Below are positions 27,339-35,735 of a DNA stretch of 64,000 nucleotides, in pieces. This DNA is from Sporocytophaga myxococcoides DSM 11118. GTDB lineage: Bacteria > Bacteroidota > Bacteroidia > Cytophagales > Cytophagaceae. The position numbers and the translations under genes were made by a program. The stretch covers positions 186,001 through 250,000 of the forward strand of contig NZ_AUFX01000005.1 of the NCBI RefSeq assembly GCF_000426725.1, written 5' to 3'. The notes beneath the pieces are model-generated. The model was not told the origin of the DNA. It did no database searches and saw only the letters and a program-made list of their open reading frames with translations. How positions within the stretch are numbered: the first letter of the stretch is position 1; each line of letters opens with the position of its first letter.

Positions 27339-29433
27339 CATATTCAGCAGATTTATATACATTTTTTTGACTAGGTATCACAACAGAAAAGCAGGATCCT
27401 TTTCCCGGTTCACTTAATAATGTAATCTTTCCATTAAGCTTCTCCAAAGCTATCTTCACAATATAAAGTCCTAATCCTGTTCCATTTGAGTTCTCATTTG
27501 CTTTGCAAAACATTTCAAAGATCTTGGTATGATACTCATTGGCTATTCCTAATCCATTATCTGTAAATACCAGTCTGGCTTCCTCATTATCGCAGTTTAT
27601 TTCTATTTTCAGAAAACTTTCTGGTTTGTCGCAATCTCTGTATTTAATTGGGTTTTCAATAAGATTTTGAATGATAGATTTAATTAAATTTTTATCCGAA
27701 TAAAATTTCACTGTTTCATTTATCTGTATATCAAATGTCATAAATGGAAATTCCGGAAAATTTTTAAAACTTGATAGCGCATCTGCCACCATTAGTCTAA
27801 AGTCTATCGCTTCATAGGAAAGATTTGTTTTCTTTACTTTTGTGATTGAAAGAAGATCATATAAAAGCTTGTCAAGTTTCTCTGAACTCTTAAGTATGTG
27901 CTGCATGTACGGCTCTGCGGAAGGATCCTGTATGTCTTTTATTCCTATTTTTGTCAAAGCAATAATTGACTTTAAAGGTCCTTTAATGTCATGAGAAGCT
28001 TTGAATACAAAGGTATCAAGCTCGATATTTTTTTCCTGAAGTTCTCTGGTCCTCTCTGCAACCTGTGCTTCCAGTTCTTTAGTGATTTTTTCATTCAATG
28101 CTTCATTCTTTTTGTATTCAAGAATGAGCTGATCTTTCAAGACCTGGTTTTCTTTCAGCTCTTGAATCATTGATTTTTGTGCGCGTTCCTTTTCTCTTTT
28201 AATTGTGCGGAACCTGTCTGCAAGAGCAAAAGAAAGCAACACGACTTCAAACGTGATGCCATAATTGAAGCTATAGGTCGTGAGTATATTGGGTTTTACA
28301 ATAGATAGAACTTGAAGTATTTTGATAATGATACTCACACAAATGAATGTATAAGCAATAATAAATATTCTTGCAGGATAATAGCCTCTTATAGCCATGT
28401 AGAGCGTGCAACAAAGCACAACTAGGAATGGAATTGCATAAAATATGTAGGAAGGGAAATTGAATTTTATGTAAATGAAGTTCAAGGAAAAGAAAAGAAA
28501 ATAAATAGCAACTGTTCCGAAAACCACAAGCCTAATCGCTGGAAATCTCCTTTTTAATCCCATAAAGGAATCAAAATAGAATACAGAACTGCAAAGAAAT
28601 AATGAAGGGGCTATATACTTATACAAGTAAGGTATGACTTCAGGATAGTTCTTCCAGATAAATTGAAATCCAAAGCCATCTTCTGTGAGAGATAGGAGTA
28701 TAGCGGTGAATACGTAGATCACATAATACAAATAAACCTTCTCTTTAGTGCTGGTATAAATCAATGCATTGTATAAAGTTATTATAAGTAAAATTCCATA
28801 ATAAATACCTAGATACAGATATTCATGGGTAGAATAATATGAAAAATGCTGTTGGCTCCTGATTTTAAACTGAAAAGGCACATGATGCTGAGACTTTAGC
28901 CTTAATAAGAGTTTGTAGTTATGGTTTGGTTTTAATGGAAGATCAAAAATGATATTTTTGGTTGGATAGTCTCTTTCATAAAATGAATACTTTTCGCCTG
29001 TTTTTCTGAATTCTGTTAGCTTCCCATCTTCAAAAAGATAGAGATCAACTTCTTCGGTATGTATTGCCAGGAGTTCCAATATCCATTTGTTTTTCTGATA
29101 GGCTTTAAAATGGATATCTGTGTTAATCCAGTATGCAGATGTAGGATTATAATTATACAGTTTTTGATTTTTGGTAGTTGTTAGAAGAGAAGATTTGGCT
29201 TGGTCTGTAAAGTCTTCATAGGTAAAGCGATCTGAAGGATCTTCTGTAATTGAAAAATATCTTTCGGATATTGAATAATCGAACCTGTTATCTGTAATAA
29301 CAACTGGATTTTTAGAGCTTGCATATAAATTGCTGGTAAAGCAAATTACAGCTAATAGCCCTGAAAGTAATTTTCGGGTTGCTGATAATGCTGTTTTTTT
29401 AAAATATTCAAGTAAAAATTGTCTCTCCCACAT
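27313..29433 (-). CDS. 7TMR-DISM sensor histidine kinase
   Basis: A 706-residue membrane kinase. A signal peptide (1-40) is followed by a periplasmic 7TMR-DISMED2 jelly-roll domain (about 50-195), seven membrane helices (about 203-405) and a coiled coil (410-470). The HisKA domain has phospho-acceptor His481 in KASHDIKGPLK. The ATPase domain has an N-box near 590 (NLIENPIKYR), DNGLGIA near 625 and GTGLGLYIVK. The sensory domain type is associated with carbohydrate or small-molecule ligands. No response regulator is adjacent, so its partner is elsewhere. It has its own leader of about 120 bases before idi. Confidence 0.93.
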   Translation of the reverse strand: MWERQFLLEYFKKTALSATRKLLSGLLAVICFTSNLYASSKNPVVITDNRFDYSISERYFSITEDPSDRFTYEDFTDQAKSSLLTTTKNQKLYNYNPTSAYWINTDIHFKAYQKNKWILELLAIHTEEVDLYLFEDGKLTEFRKTGEKYSFYERDYPTKNIIFDLPLKPNHNYKLLLRLKSQHHVPFQFKIRSQQHFSYYSTHEYLYLGIYYGILLIITLYNALIYTSTKEKVYLYYVIYVFTAILLSLTEDGFGFQFIWKNYPEVIPYLYKYIAPSLFLCSSVFYFDSFMGLKRRFPAIRLVVFGTVAIYFLFFSLNFIYIKFNFPSYIFYAIPFLVVLCCTLYMAIRGYYPARIFIIAYTFICVSIIIKILQVLSIVKPNILTTYSFNYGITFEVVLLSFALADRFRTIKREKERAQKSMIQELKENQVLKDQLILEYKKNEALNEKITKELEAQVAERTRELQEKNIELDTFVFKASHDIKGPLKSIIALTKIGIKDIQDPSAEPYMQHILKSSEKLDKLLYDLLSITKVKKTNLSYEAIDFRLMVADALSSFKNFPEFPFMTFDIQINETVKFYSDKNLIKSIIQNLIENPIKYRDCDKPESFLKIEINCDNEEARLVFTDNGLGIANEYHTKIFEMFCKANENSNGTGLGLYIVKIALEKLNGKITLLSEPGKGSCFSVVIPSQKNVYKSAEYEEVIHQKN

Positions 29434-29556
29434 AAAAGTGTTGTACTGGATAGATAGATTGATTGTGGTTCTCTATATATAGAAGAACTAATCATAACAC
29501 TTATCAGGAAGAAATGTTTAAAAAATAATGAGGATTTAATTTGGGGTGTGGTGTAA

Positions 29557-30081
29557 TTACCTATTTTCTTTTACATACTGTTCAATTTTAGGAAAGCAAA
29601 TCAAAAACCATTTAGTATATCTCTCCGGATGCTCAATAATGTCCAGTTTCAGATCTTCAAGTTTTATAAATTTCCAATCTTCAACTTCTTCAGAATTTAT
29701 ATTGGGATGGCCATCATATAAACCTGTAAAAACATGGTCAAATTCATATTCTGTGAGCCCGTTGTCGAGTTCTGCTTTGTATATGAATGAAAAGATTTTA
29801 CGAAGGCTGGTGGTAAATCCCATTTCTTCAAAAAGCCTTTTCTCCGCTTCCTCAGAAATAAGGGTTCCAGGAGCAGGATGACTACAGCATGTGTTGGTCC
29901 ACAAACCTCCGGAGTGATATTTCGAAGTCGCCCTTTTTTGTAAAAGGAGTTCATTGGTTGAGTTAAAAATAAAAATGGAGAAAGCTCTGTGCAACTCACC
30001 TTTTTGGTGGGCTTCCATTTTTTCCATTAATCCTTTTTCAGAATCATTTTTATCTACCAATATAACAAAGCTGTTTGTCAA
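29557..30081 (-). CDS. idi: Isopentenyl-diphosphate delta-isomerase, type 1
   Basis: This enzyme interconverts isopentenyl and dimethylallyl diphosphate, feeding carotenoid and quinone synthesis. The 174-residue Nudix-fold protein has GELHRAFSIFIF, the catalytic Cys region TNTCCSHPAPG, and the acidic Nudix-like segment EEAEKRLFEEMGF. The C-terminal EVEDWKFIKLEDLK is also typical. It is close to the family length of about 175-180. It is 11 bases downstream of a CrtB-like gene and is probably co-transcribed with it, as is common in carotenoid clusters. Confidence 0.95.
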   Translation of the reverse strand: MTNSFVILVDKNDSEKGLMEKMEAHQKGELHRAFSIFIFNSTNELLLQKRATSKYHSGGLWTNTCCSHPAPGTLISEEAEKRLFEEMGFTTSLRKIFSFIYKAELDNGLTEYEFDHVFTGLYDGHPNINSEEVEDWKFIKLEDLKLDIIEHPERYTKWFLICFPKIEQYVKENR

Positions 30082-30092
30082 GCGGATATAGT

Positions 30093-30929
30093 TTAAAGTA
30101 AGTTCAACCTCTGTTTTATTAGAGAATCAAGGGCCAATATAATTTTTCTGTTATATGAAATCCCAATTTTGTTCATTAATATTTTTTCAAGGGAAAGTTT
30201 TCTAATCTTTTTTAATAAAGTATTGTAATATGCGAATACAATATAAATTGCTCTTCGACTGCCTTGAGGAAGTTTCTTTATGTTGCATTTTACTGCTTTA
30301 AGGTCAGCTTCTATTGATAGTTCCATAGCTAATTTCACTTCTTCTGAAAGCCCTTCAGAATGGATTCCGATCGCTGACCCTGTGTTATATTGATGCTTTG
30401 ATGAATTTTTCAACTTATTGAGCTTTAAGATTGCAGAAGAAAACTTTTTAGCTGGTGTTTCAAGTGTTTCATATAATTGGTGATTGCCATCACATAAAAC
30501 TTTTAAAACCATTAAACCCAGAGCTTCCGAGGGGCCTGCAGCATATAGTTCGAAATTTTTTAAATCGGCAGGTAGGTGATAGATATTTAATTCAATACCT
30601 TTTAAAAACTTGCTTACCAGAGCTGTATCAATTCGGAATTTGTTTATTACAAATTGAAAACTATTGAGAATAGGATTCAAGCTGAACCTCTTTTCAATAG
30701 CTTTATAAGTTTCATTACTATAGTCTAAAAGTAATTCTTTTTTGTCTCTGTTTTCAAGGCTGTTCGCTATTTCTTCTGCTAAGGTAGCGAATGCATAGAT
30801 GCTATATATGTTCTCCCTGAATTGCGGCCTTAATGCGTGGATCCCAATAGAAAAGCCAGATCTATAAGTCTTAGAAAGATCTTTGCTGCAATTCAATGAG
30901 ACTTGATTAAATAGATTACTCATCGTCAA
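30093..30929 (-). CDS. CrtB/phytoene-synthase-like protein lacking catalytic aspartates
   Basis: A 278-residue member of the squalene/phytoene synthase fold. The N-terminus (LFNQVSLNCSKDLSKTYRSG), SIYAFATLAEEI and the C-terminal GISYNRKIILALDSLIKQ align by eye with Bacteroidota phytoene synthases. Active enzymes carry two Asp motifs that bind Mg-diphosphate. Here the first, usually ADEIVD, reads AEEIAN, and the second, usually LRDLNAD-like, reads LKNSSKH. Both lose their aspartates, so head-to-head condensation activity is doubtful. The reading frame is otherwise intact. It precedes idi by 11 bases. It could be a non-catalytic paralogue or a gene in early decay. MSNLFNQV at residue 3 is an equally good start. 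Confidence 0.85.
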   Translation of the reverse strand: MTMSNLFNQVSLNCSKDLSKTYRSGFSIGIHALRPQFRENIYSIYAFATLAEEIANSLENRDKKELLLDYSNETYKAIEKRFSLNPILNSFQFVINKFRIDTALVSKFLKGIELNIYHLPADLKNFELYAAGPSEALGLMVLKVLCDGNHQLYETLETPAKKFSSAILKLNKLKNSSKHQYNTGSAIGIHSEGLSEEVKLAMELSIEADLKAVKCNIKKLPQGSRRAIYIVFAYYNTLLKKIRKLSLEKILMNKIGISYNRKIILALDSLIKQRLNLL

Positions 30930-31175
30930 AGTCTTTATTTATGCCTGTTTTGGATTATAATCAAATAGATTTAAAAATGGATATCAATTATTCTATATGA
31001 GAGATAAGAAGGCAAACCGTAAGGAGGAAAAATTGTTCTGTGTTCTTTATTAAGGCTTCTCTCACATAAGTATTATAGGAGTATTTTGAATATTATTTGT
31101 TTTAAGTACCAGAATTTCTTCTTAATTTTCAAACTGTTAAATACTTTTTCTTATTGCTTAATTAAGTACAAATTT

Positions 31176-32735
31176 ATGACTAAATTATCCATAATCGCAG
31201 CGATTGCTAGTTTAAGCTCCTTTTGTGCATTGGCTCAAGTACCATCATATGAAGGAAAAATTTATAATATGCAAGGTAAAAGTGCAGCTGCTTGGGACTT
31301 CAAAAACGATAAACAGAAGTTTTTATCGGACAGCGATTCTGAAAAAGATCTTGTAAATCTTACTGATAGTATTGACCTGCCTGCTTTTAAACTAAACTTT
31401 ACAAGTAAAAATCAAACCTCTTTTGTAGCAGCAGAGATAGCTAGCCCTGCTTCCGTTTCTTTTGCCGAAATACAAAAGATTTATTCAGCTGGAAAAGCAA
31501 CGGCTTTAGTTAAAGAGATTAAGAGCCATAGTTATTATGTAGCAAGGCTAAGAGGAGGTGAAGAATATATGGTACTTCGTTTTGATAATATATCTGATGA
31601 TAATAAATCTTTGGCTACAGGTGGTGATAATCTTGATTATATCAGTTTTACATATTGGAAAGGCTATTTAAGTTCCCAGCAACTCAGTGATTTAAAAAAG
31701 GAAGCTTTGGAAGAGCTGAAAAAGGGTAATTATATGTTAGCCCTGCAAAAAGCGGAATCTTTGGCAAAGAATGATAAAGAGAACTATGAAGCCTTTTATG
31801 TATCTGCTATAGCAAAGTCTGAATTAGGTGATATAGAGGGTGCAATAGAGGATTTTAATAATTGTATTCGTCTTAAACCAGACTATACAGAAGCGTATAT
31901 CAAAAAAGGTATAGCGGAAAGCAAAAGTGGAATGAGGTCTGAAGCGATTGAAGATTTTACTGCTGCTTTAAAGCAGGACTCTTCCCGAGTGGAAGCGCTT
32001 ATCCACAGAGGTCATGAATATTATCTTTATAGCAGATATTCTGATGCTATCGCTGATTTCTCCAAAGTGATATCCAAAGATCCTCAGAATTTCCAGGCAT
32101 ATTATCAAAGAGGTTTAGCGAGAAACGAATATGGAAAATACGAAGAGGCCATAACTGATTTTACTAAGACAGTGGAGTTGTATCCTAAGTACAACTATGC
32201 ATTTTTTTATCGAGGGTTTGCAAAGAGTGCTTTGTACCGATTTGCTGAAGCATCTGCAGATTATGATAAAGTAATAGAGTTGGATCCTAATGATAAAGTA
32301 AGCTATTTTAACAGAGGTAATTGTAAAAGGGAATTGAAGGATTTTACTGCTGCTATTGCTGATTATAATAAAGCTATTGAACTTGATCCTAAGTTTAATG
32401 ATGCTTATTTTGAAAAAGCTCATTCAAAATTTTTATCCGGCGATGTAAAATCAGCTGTTTCAGAGTATAACAATATCATAGAAAAGTTTCCAAATAACAG
32501 TCAGGCTTATTTCAACAGGGGATTGTTTCATCTTCAGTTAAAGAAAGATCAGGAAGCTTTATCGGATTTTACAAAAGCAATAGAGTTAAATCCAAAAGAT
32601 GGTGAAGCGTTCCATAACAGGGCTGTTGCCAAAGAGCAACTAGGAGATGATAGTGCATGCGTCGATGCTAAAAAAGCCGTAGAGCTTGGAGATAAAGAAG
32701 CGGCAGATTTGGTTAAGTCTATATGTGGTAAATAA
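31176..32735 (+). CDS. Periplasmic TPR-repeat protein
   Basis: A 519-residue exported protein. The ATG at 31176 is preferred because it begins a signal peptide (MTKLSIIAAIASLSSFCALA); extending upstream would bury it behind a hydrophobic non-signal stretch starting at a TTG. After a unique N-terminal region of about 175 residues come roughly nine TPRs with canonical 34-residue spacing, for example AYYQRGLARNEYGKYEEAIT and SYFNRGNCKRELKDFTAAIA. TPR arrays mediate protein-protein contacts; no enzyme domain is present. It stands alone, ending at a strong terminator. Confidence 0.85.
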   Translation: MTKLSIIAAIASLSSFCALAQVPSYEGKIYNMQGKSAAAWDFKNDKQKFLSDSDSEKDLVNLTDSIDLPAFKLNFTSKNQTSFVAAEIASPASVSFAEIQKIYSAGKATALVKEIKSHSYYVARLRGGEEYMVLRFDNISDDNKSLATGGDNLDYISFTYWKGYLSSQQLSDLKKEALEELKKGNYMLALQKAESLAKNDKENYEAFYVSAIAKSELGDIEGAIEDFNNCIRLKPDYTEAYIKKGIAESKSGMRSEAIEDFTAALKQDSSRVEALIHRGHEYYLYSRYSDAIADFSKVISKDPQNFQAYYQRGLARNEYGKYEEAITDFTKTVELYPKYNYAFFYRGFAKSALYRFAEASADYDKVIELDPNDKVSYFNRGNCKRELKDFTAAIADYNKAIELDPKFNDAYFEKAHSKFLSGDVKSAVSEYNNIIEKFPNNSQAYFNRGLFHLQLKKDQEALSDFTKAIELNPKDGEAFHNRAVAKEQLGDDSACVDAKKAVELGDKEAADLVKSICGK

Positions 32736-32756
32736 TAATAAGTTATAAGTTATAAG

Positions 32757-32785
32757 AAAAAGAGGCGGTATATCCGCCTCTTTTT
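32757..32785 (+). terminator. Rho-independent terminator
   Basis: AAAAAGAGGCGG and CCGCCTCTTTTT arms, a perfect 12-bp stem with a TATAT loop, lie 22 bases after the TPR gene. Confidence 0.95.
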
Positions 32786-32841
32786 GTTTCAGCATATATA
32801 AACATCATTTTGCTTGAAATGTATATATATAAATTTAAGAT

Positions 32842-33822
32842 ATGCTGATTAAAATCTTTATTTCTCTACTGCTTGTTTCAGTATGTTTATGCTCTGTAAG
32901 CTTTAAAAATAGTTGGCCGGAAGAATATCAGGTATACTTTGCAGTCTATAAACCTGATTGGAAATCAGAGAAGAAACTCATTCTGCGGAAATTTCTACTG
33001 GAGGGAAAAGGATATTTTTTAATAGTCGATCCCAATACATTGAATACGGGCATAATCTTAGCTCCAGAGGGATCTACTCAAAAGCTCTCCTGGGAATCAG
33101 TGAATCGGGAATTTAAAGATTCACCTTATATCAGATTAATCAATCGTTCAATTAAAAACAGCAGTAATCTTCAGGATGCAGGTATCACACACGTAATGCC
33201 TGACCAGAAAGGTATTGATCTTACCATTGATCTCTGTCCTTCTCACTTGCCTCTTGATAAAAGAATATTTACTTCAATAATATCAGAATTTGAGAAATTT
33301 GATCATCCTGTTCCCCTTGCTATTTCTGTCTCTGGTTTATGGATGGAGAAACACCATGAAGATCTCGAATGGCTCAAGAGGCTGGTAAGGGAGAAGAAGA
33401 TGACAGTGGAATGGATCAACCACAGCTTTCATCATAGGGTAAGTTTAAGAGAACCACTTAAGGAAAATTTCCTATTGGAGAAGAGTACAAACATAAGTGA
33501 AGAAATACTCGATACAGAAAGGGAAATGATTGAAGAAGGACTGGTACCTTCCTGTATGTTTAGGTTTCCTGGTCTTGTTTCCGATAAATCCCTATATGAA
33601 AAAGTAACAACATTTGGGCTTTTACCTATTGGCACAGACGCATGGCTTGCTAAGGGACAGAAAGCCTATGATGGAAGTATTGTATTGATTCATGGAAATG
33701 GAAATGAGCCTGTAGGTGTAAAGGATTTTTTAAATCTTATAAAAAACGAAGGCCCCAAGGTGAAGGAAGGAGATTGGTTGCTCTTTGATCTAAGGCAAAG
33801 TTTGACCAATGAAATCCGGTGA
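32842..33822 (+). CDS. Exported polysaccharide-deacetylase-like protein
   Basis: A 326-residue protein with an N-terminal signal or anchor (IFISLLLVSVCLCSVSF). It has CE4/NodB-like motifs: LTIDLCPSH in place of the usual TFDD, HSFHH fitting the H(S/T)xxH zinc pair, RFPG for the RxPxG motif, and a late LIHGNG. The first catalytic Asp is kept but the second Asp (a metal ligand in classical CE4) is replaced by Leu, so the activity may differ. Substrates could be cell-wall or secreted glycans. The first 110 residues before the catalytic domain are unassigned. Confidence 0.75.
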   Translation: MLIKIFISLLLVSVCLCSVSFKNSWPEEYQVYFAVYKPDWKSEKKLILRKFLLEGKGYFLIVDPNTLNTGIILAPEGSTQKLSWESVNREFKDSPYIRLINRSIKNSSNLQDAGITHVMPDQKGIDLTIDLCPSHLPLDKRIFTSIISEFEKFDHPVPLAISVSGLWMEKHHEDLEWLKRLVREKKMTVEWINHSFHHRVSLREPLKENFLLEKSTNISEEILDTEREMIEEGLVPSCMFRFPGLVSDKSLYEKVTTFGLLPIGTDAWLAKGQKAYDGSIVLIHGNGNEPVGVKDFLNLIKNEGPKVKEGDWLLFDLRQSLTNEIR

Positions 33823-33997
33823 TAACATTAAAGTAATGTGGATTGTTAGTCAAAATATTTAATTTAATCTGATTTTAATTTATTCATTACCAGGCCTCTG
33901 TGGAGTTATTTTTCAATCTTTTCAAAACTCAGTAAGAAATGCGGAGCTTCATCCTATATCCTAATTAACAAATGGTATTTTAATATTCTTATTATTA

Positions 33998-34762
33998 ATG
34001 ATGAGAGTTTTAATGAAAGGAGGGTTGATGAAAAGGGTTATTAAAGCTTATCTTCAAAAACTACTGGGATTCAGATATTATCTACACCTGTTTTCCTTAT
34101 ATAAAATCTATTCGCTAAGGGTAGATAAAGCGGAGAAAGATTTTCTTCACTTTGTCAAGCTTATCCCTAAGGATGGAATTATACTGGATATAGGTGCTAA
34201 TATCGGACTCATGACAGTAACACTTGCTAAAAAATTTCCAGAATCTACTGTTTATTCATTTGAGCCGATACCATATAATCTGGGAACATTGAATCAGAAT
34301 ATCGAGTTGTTTAAACTTGATAATGTTGAAGTGTTTCCAATGGCTTTGGGAAATGAAGATAGTGAAATCGACATGGTAATGCCGGTTGTAAATTCTGTAA
34401 AGATGCAGGGATTATGTCACGTAATCCATGATGCTATTCCGAAAAGCAGTGAAGGGGAAACCTTTTCAGTGCCGCTTAGAAAGCTGGATAGTATCAAACA
34501 TCTCAAACATGCTTCTCAAGACATTGTGGCTATTAAGCTGGATGTAGAGCATTTTGAATGGGCAGTTCTTGAAGGAGCTCGCGAGATATTAGACAAATAC
34601 AAGCCCGTCATCTATTGTGAGTTGGGCGAAAACGAAAATAGAACCAAAAGTATGGAAGTATTATGCGGACTCGGATACAAGGCAAAAATTGTTGAAGGTA
34701 ATGACCTGGTTGATTTTGACCAGGAGATACATAAAGCTACAAACTTTATCTTTGTGCATTAG
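33998..34762 (+). CDS. FkbM-family methyltransferase
   Basis: A 254-residue SAM-dependent methyltransferase of the FkbM family. The SAM-binding motif is IILDIGANIGLMTVTLAKKF, followed by YSFEPIPYN (motif II) and the family-typical IKLDVEHFEWAVLEGAREIL. FkbM proteins O-methylate sugars, polyketides or other hydroxyl groups. No biosynthetic cluster surrounds it, so the substrate is unknown. An ATG at 34028 follows AAAGGAGGG and may be the real start. Confidence 0.9.
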   Translation: MMRVLMKGGLMKRVIKAYLQKLLGFRYYLHLFSLYKIYSLRVDKAEKDFLHFVKLIPKDGIILDIGANIGLMTVTLAKKFPESTVYSFEPIPYNLGTLNQNIELFKLDNVEVFPMALGNEDSEIDMVMPVVNSVKMQGLCHVIHDAIPKSSEGETFSVPLRKLDSIKHLKHASQDIVAIKLDVEHFEWAVLEGAREILDKYKPVIYCELGENENRTKSMEVLCGLGYKAKIVEGNDLVDFDQEIHKATNFIFVH

Positions 34763-34782
34763 CATATGAAATAGTTTGCTGC

Positions 34783-34818
34783 AAAAAGGGCAGGGCTTTT
34801 AAAGCCTTGCCCTTTTTT
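34783..34818. terminator. Bidirectional terminator
   Basis: A-tract, GGGCAGGGCTT / AAGCCTTGCCC stem with one G-T pair, and six T residues. It separates the FkbM gene from the convergent gene ending at 34831. Confidence 0.9.
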
Positions 34819-34830
34819 GTCTTCAGAGAT

Positions 34831-35202
34831 TTATTTTTTTAAGATCTTCTGCTTCACTTCCCTTACTTTTTGTAATACACCTTTTTCTTCCAGGTAAGTC
34901 ATTGTATTACGGTAGTATACAGGTCCATGGGTTTGTAATTTTTCCTTAAGTATTTTTTCAAATATTTCGAATACGATAAAACCTATTAATATCGATGCAA
35001 CCCATTCAAGCTCGGAAAAAGCGGATTTGCTGATGATTGTTTTTTTTGCTCTCAATCCCCAAAGGTTTTTAAAGCTTTTGGTTTCAAAGAAATGAGAGAC
35101 TAATGTACTCGCCCAGGTTCCGACTACAAAACCAAGTAGCCTTCCTGAAAGAATTCCATATAAGTAGTTTAGCAGTACGTCTTTGGAAAAGTATTTTTTC
35201 AT
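34831..35202 (-). CDS. Small conserved membrane protein
   Basis: A 123-residue protein with two hydrophobic segments (LLGFVVGTWASTLVSHFF and WVASILIGFIVFEIFEKIL) and a basic C-terminus ending VREVKQKILKK. No family is recognised. It is followed upstream by a short A+T-rich gap and the Cys-rich protein on the same strand. Confidence 0.6.
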   Translation of the reverse strand: MKKYFSKDVLLNYLYGILSGRLLGFVVGTWASTLVSHFFETKSFKNLWGLRAKKTIISKSAFSELEWVASILIGFIVFEIFEKILKEKLQTHGPVYYRNTMTYLEEKGVLQKVREVKQKILKK

Positions 35203-35336
35203 AGGTATTTAATTCAGAGTCAAGTCGGTCTATTCTGAAACGACAGAATCTAACACTTGTTTCACCTAAATAAAATTGGTTTTTTTGAAAATGGGAAATC
35301 TTCTTAGGGGAATTTGAAAATAAAAAGTATACTATT

Positions 35337-35675
35337 TTATATTGAGTGCTGATGCGCATAGCTTTCACAAGCTATCTGGCAATCATGGCAGATATGAGCG
35401 CAACTCTTGCAAAGTGAAATCTCAGGATGTCTTTCACACTCAGCAGCACAAAGCCTGCAGATATCAATACATACATCCAATTGTTTGTCGAGAACTAATG
35501 ATCCTCTTACTGATAATTCTCCAGTCAGATTTGTAATACCAGCACAGTCAAGAGTCAGTTTGGCGCAGATAGAATACTTTTCAAAGTTGTTTTCTACCAA
35601 ACATGCTGCTGCACATTTTTTACATACTACAGAACATGCTGAAAGTATCTCAATAAGTTCATCCTGACTAACCAT
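35337..35675 (-). CDS. Cys-rich four-helix-bundle protein (Csp/DUF326-like)
   Basis: A 112-residue protein with fifteen cysteines spaced as in DUF326/Csp copper-storage proteins: CSVVCKKCAAAC, CIDICRLCAAEC and CKSCAHICHDCQIAC, arranged three or four residues apart so that they face the core of a helical bundle. Such proteins bind many Cu(I) ions. There is no signal peptide, so storage would be cytosolic. It is near a CPA2 antiporter on the same strand with a 60-base gap. Copper binding is inferred from the family. Confidence 0.85.
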   Translation of the reverse strand: MVSQDELIEILSACSVVCKKCAAACLVENNFEKYSICAKLTLDCAGITNLTGELSVRGSLVLDKQLDVCIDICRLCAAECERHPEISLCKSCAHICHDCQIACESYAHQHSI

Positions 35676-35735
35676 ATTTTAACTCTTTTGGTTATCAGTA
35701 CAACTGGCTTGATGCTGCTATTGTTATTTTATAAT

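Noticed and set aside
29546-29881. Plus-strand 111-codon ORF over idi
   Set aside because: It is antisense to a clearly recognised isomerase gene and has no motif of its own.
31086-31175. Upstream TTG start for the TPR protein
   Set aside because: The ATG at 31176 begins a good signal peptide; the upstream extension is hydrophobic and atypical.
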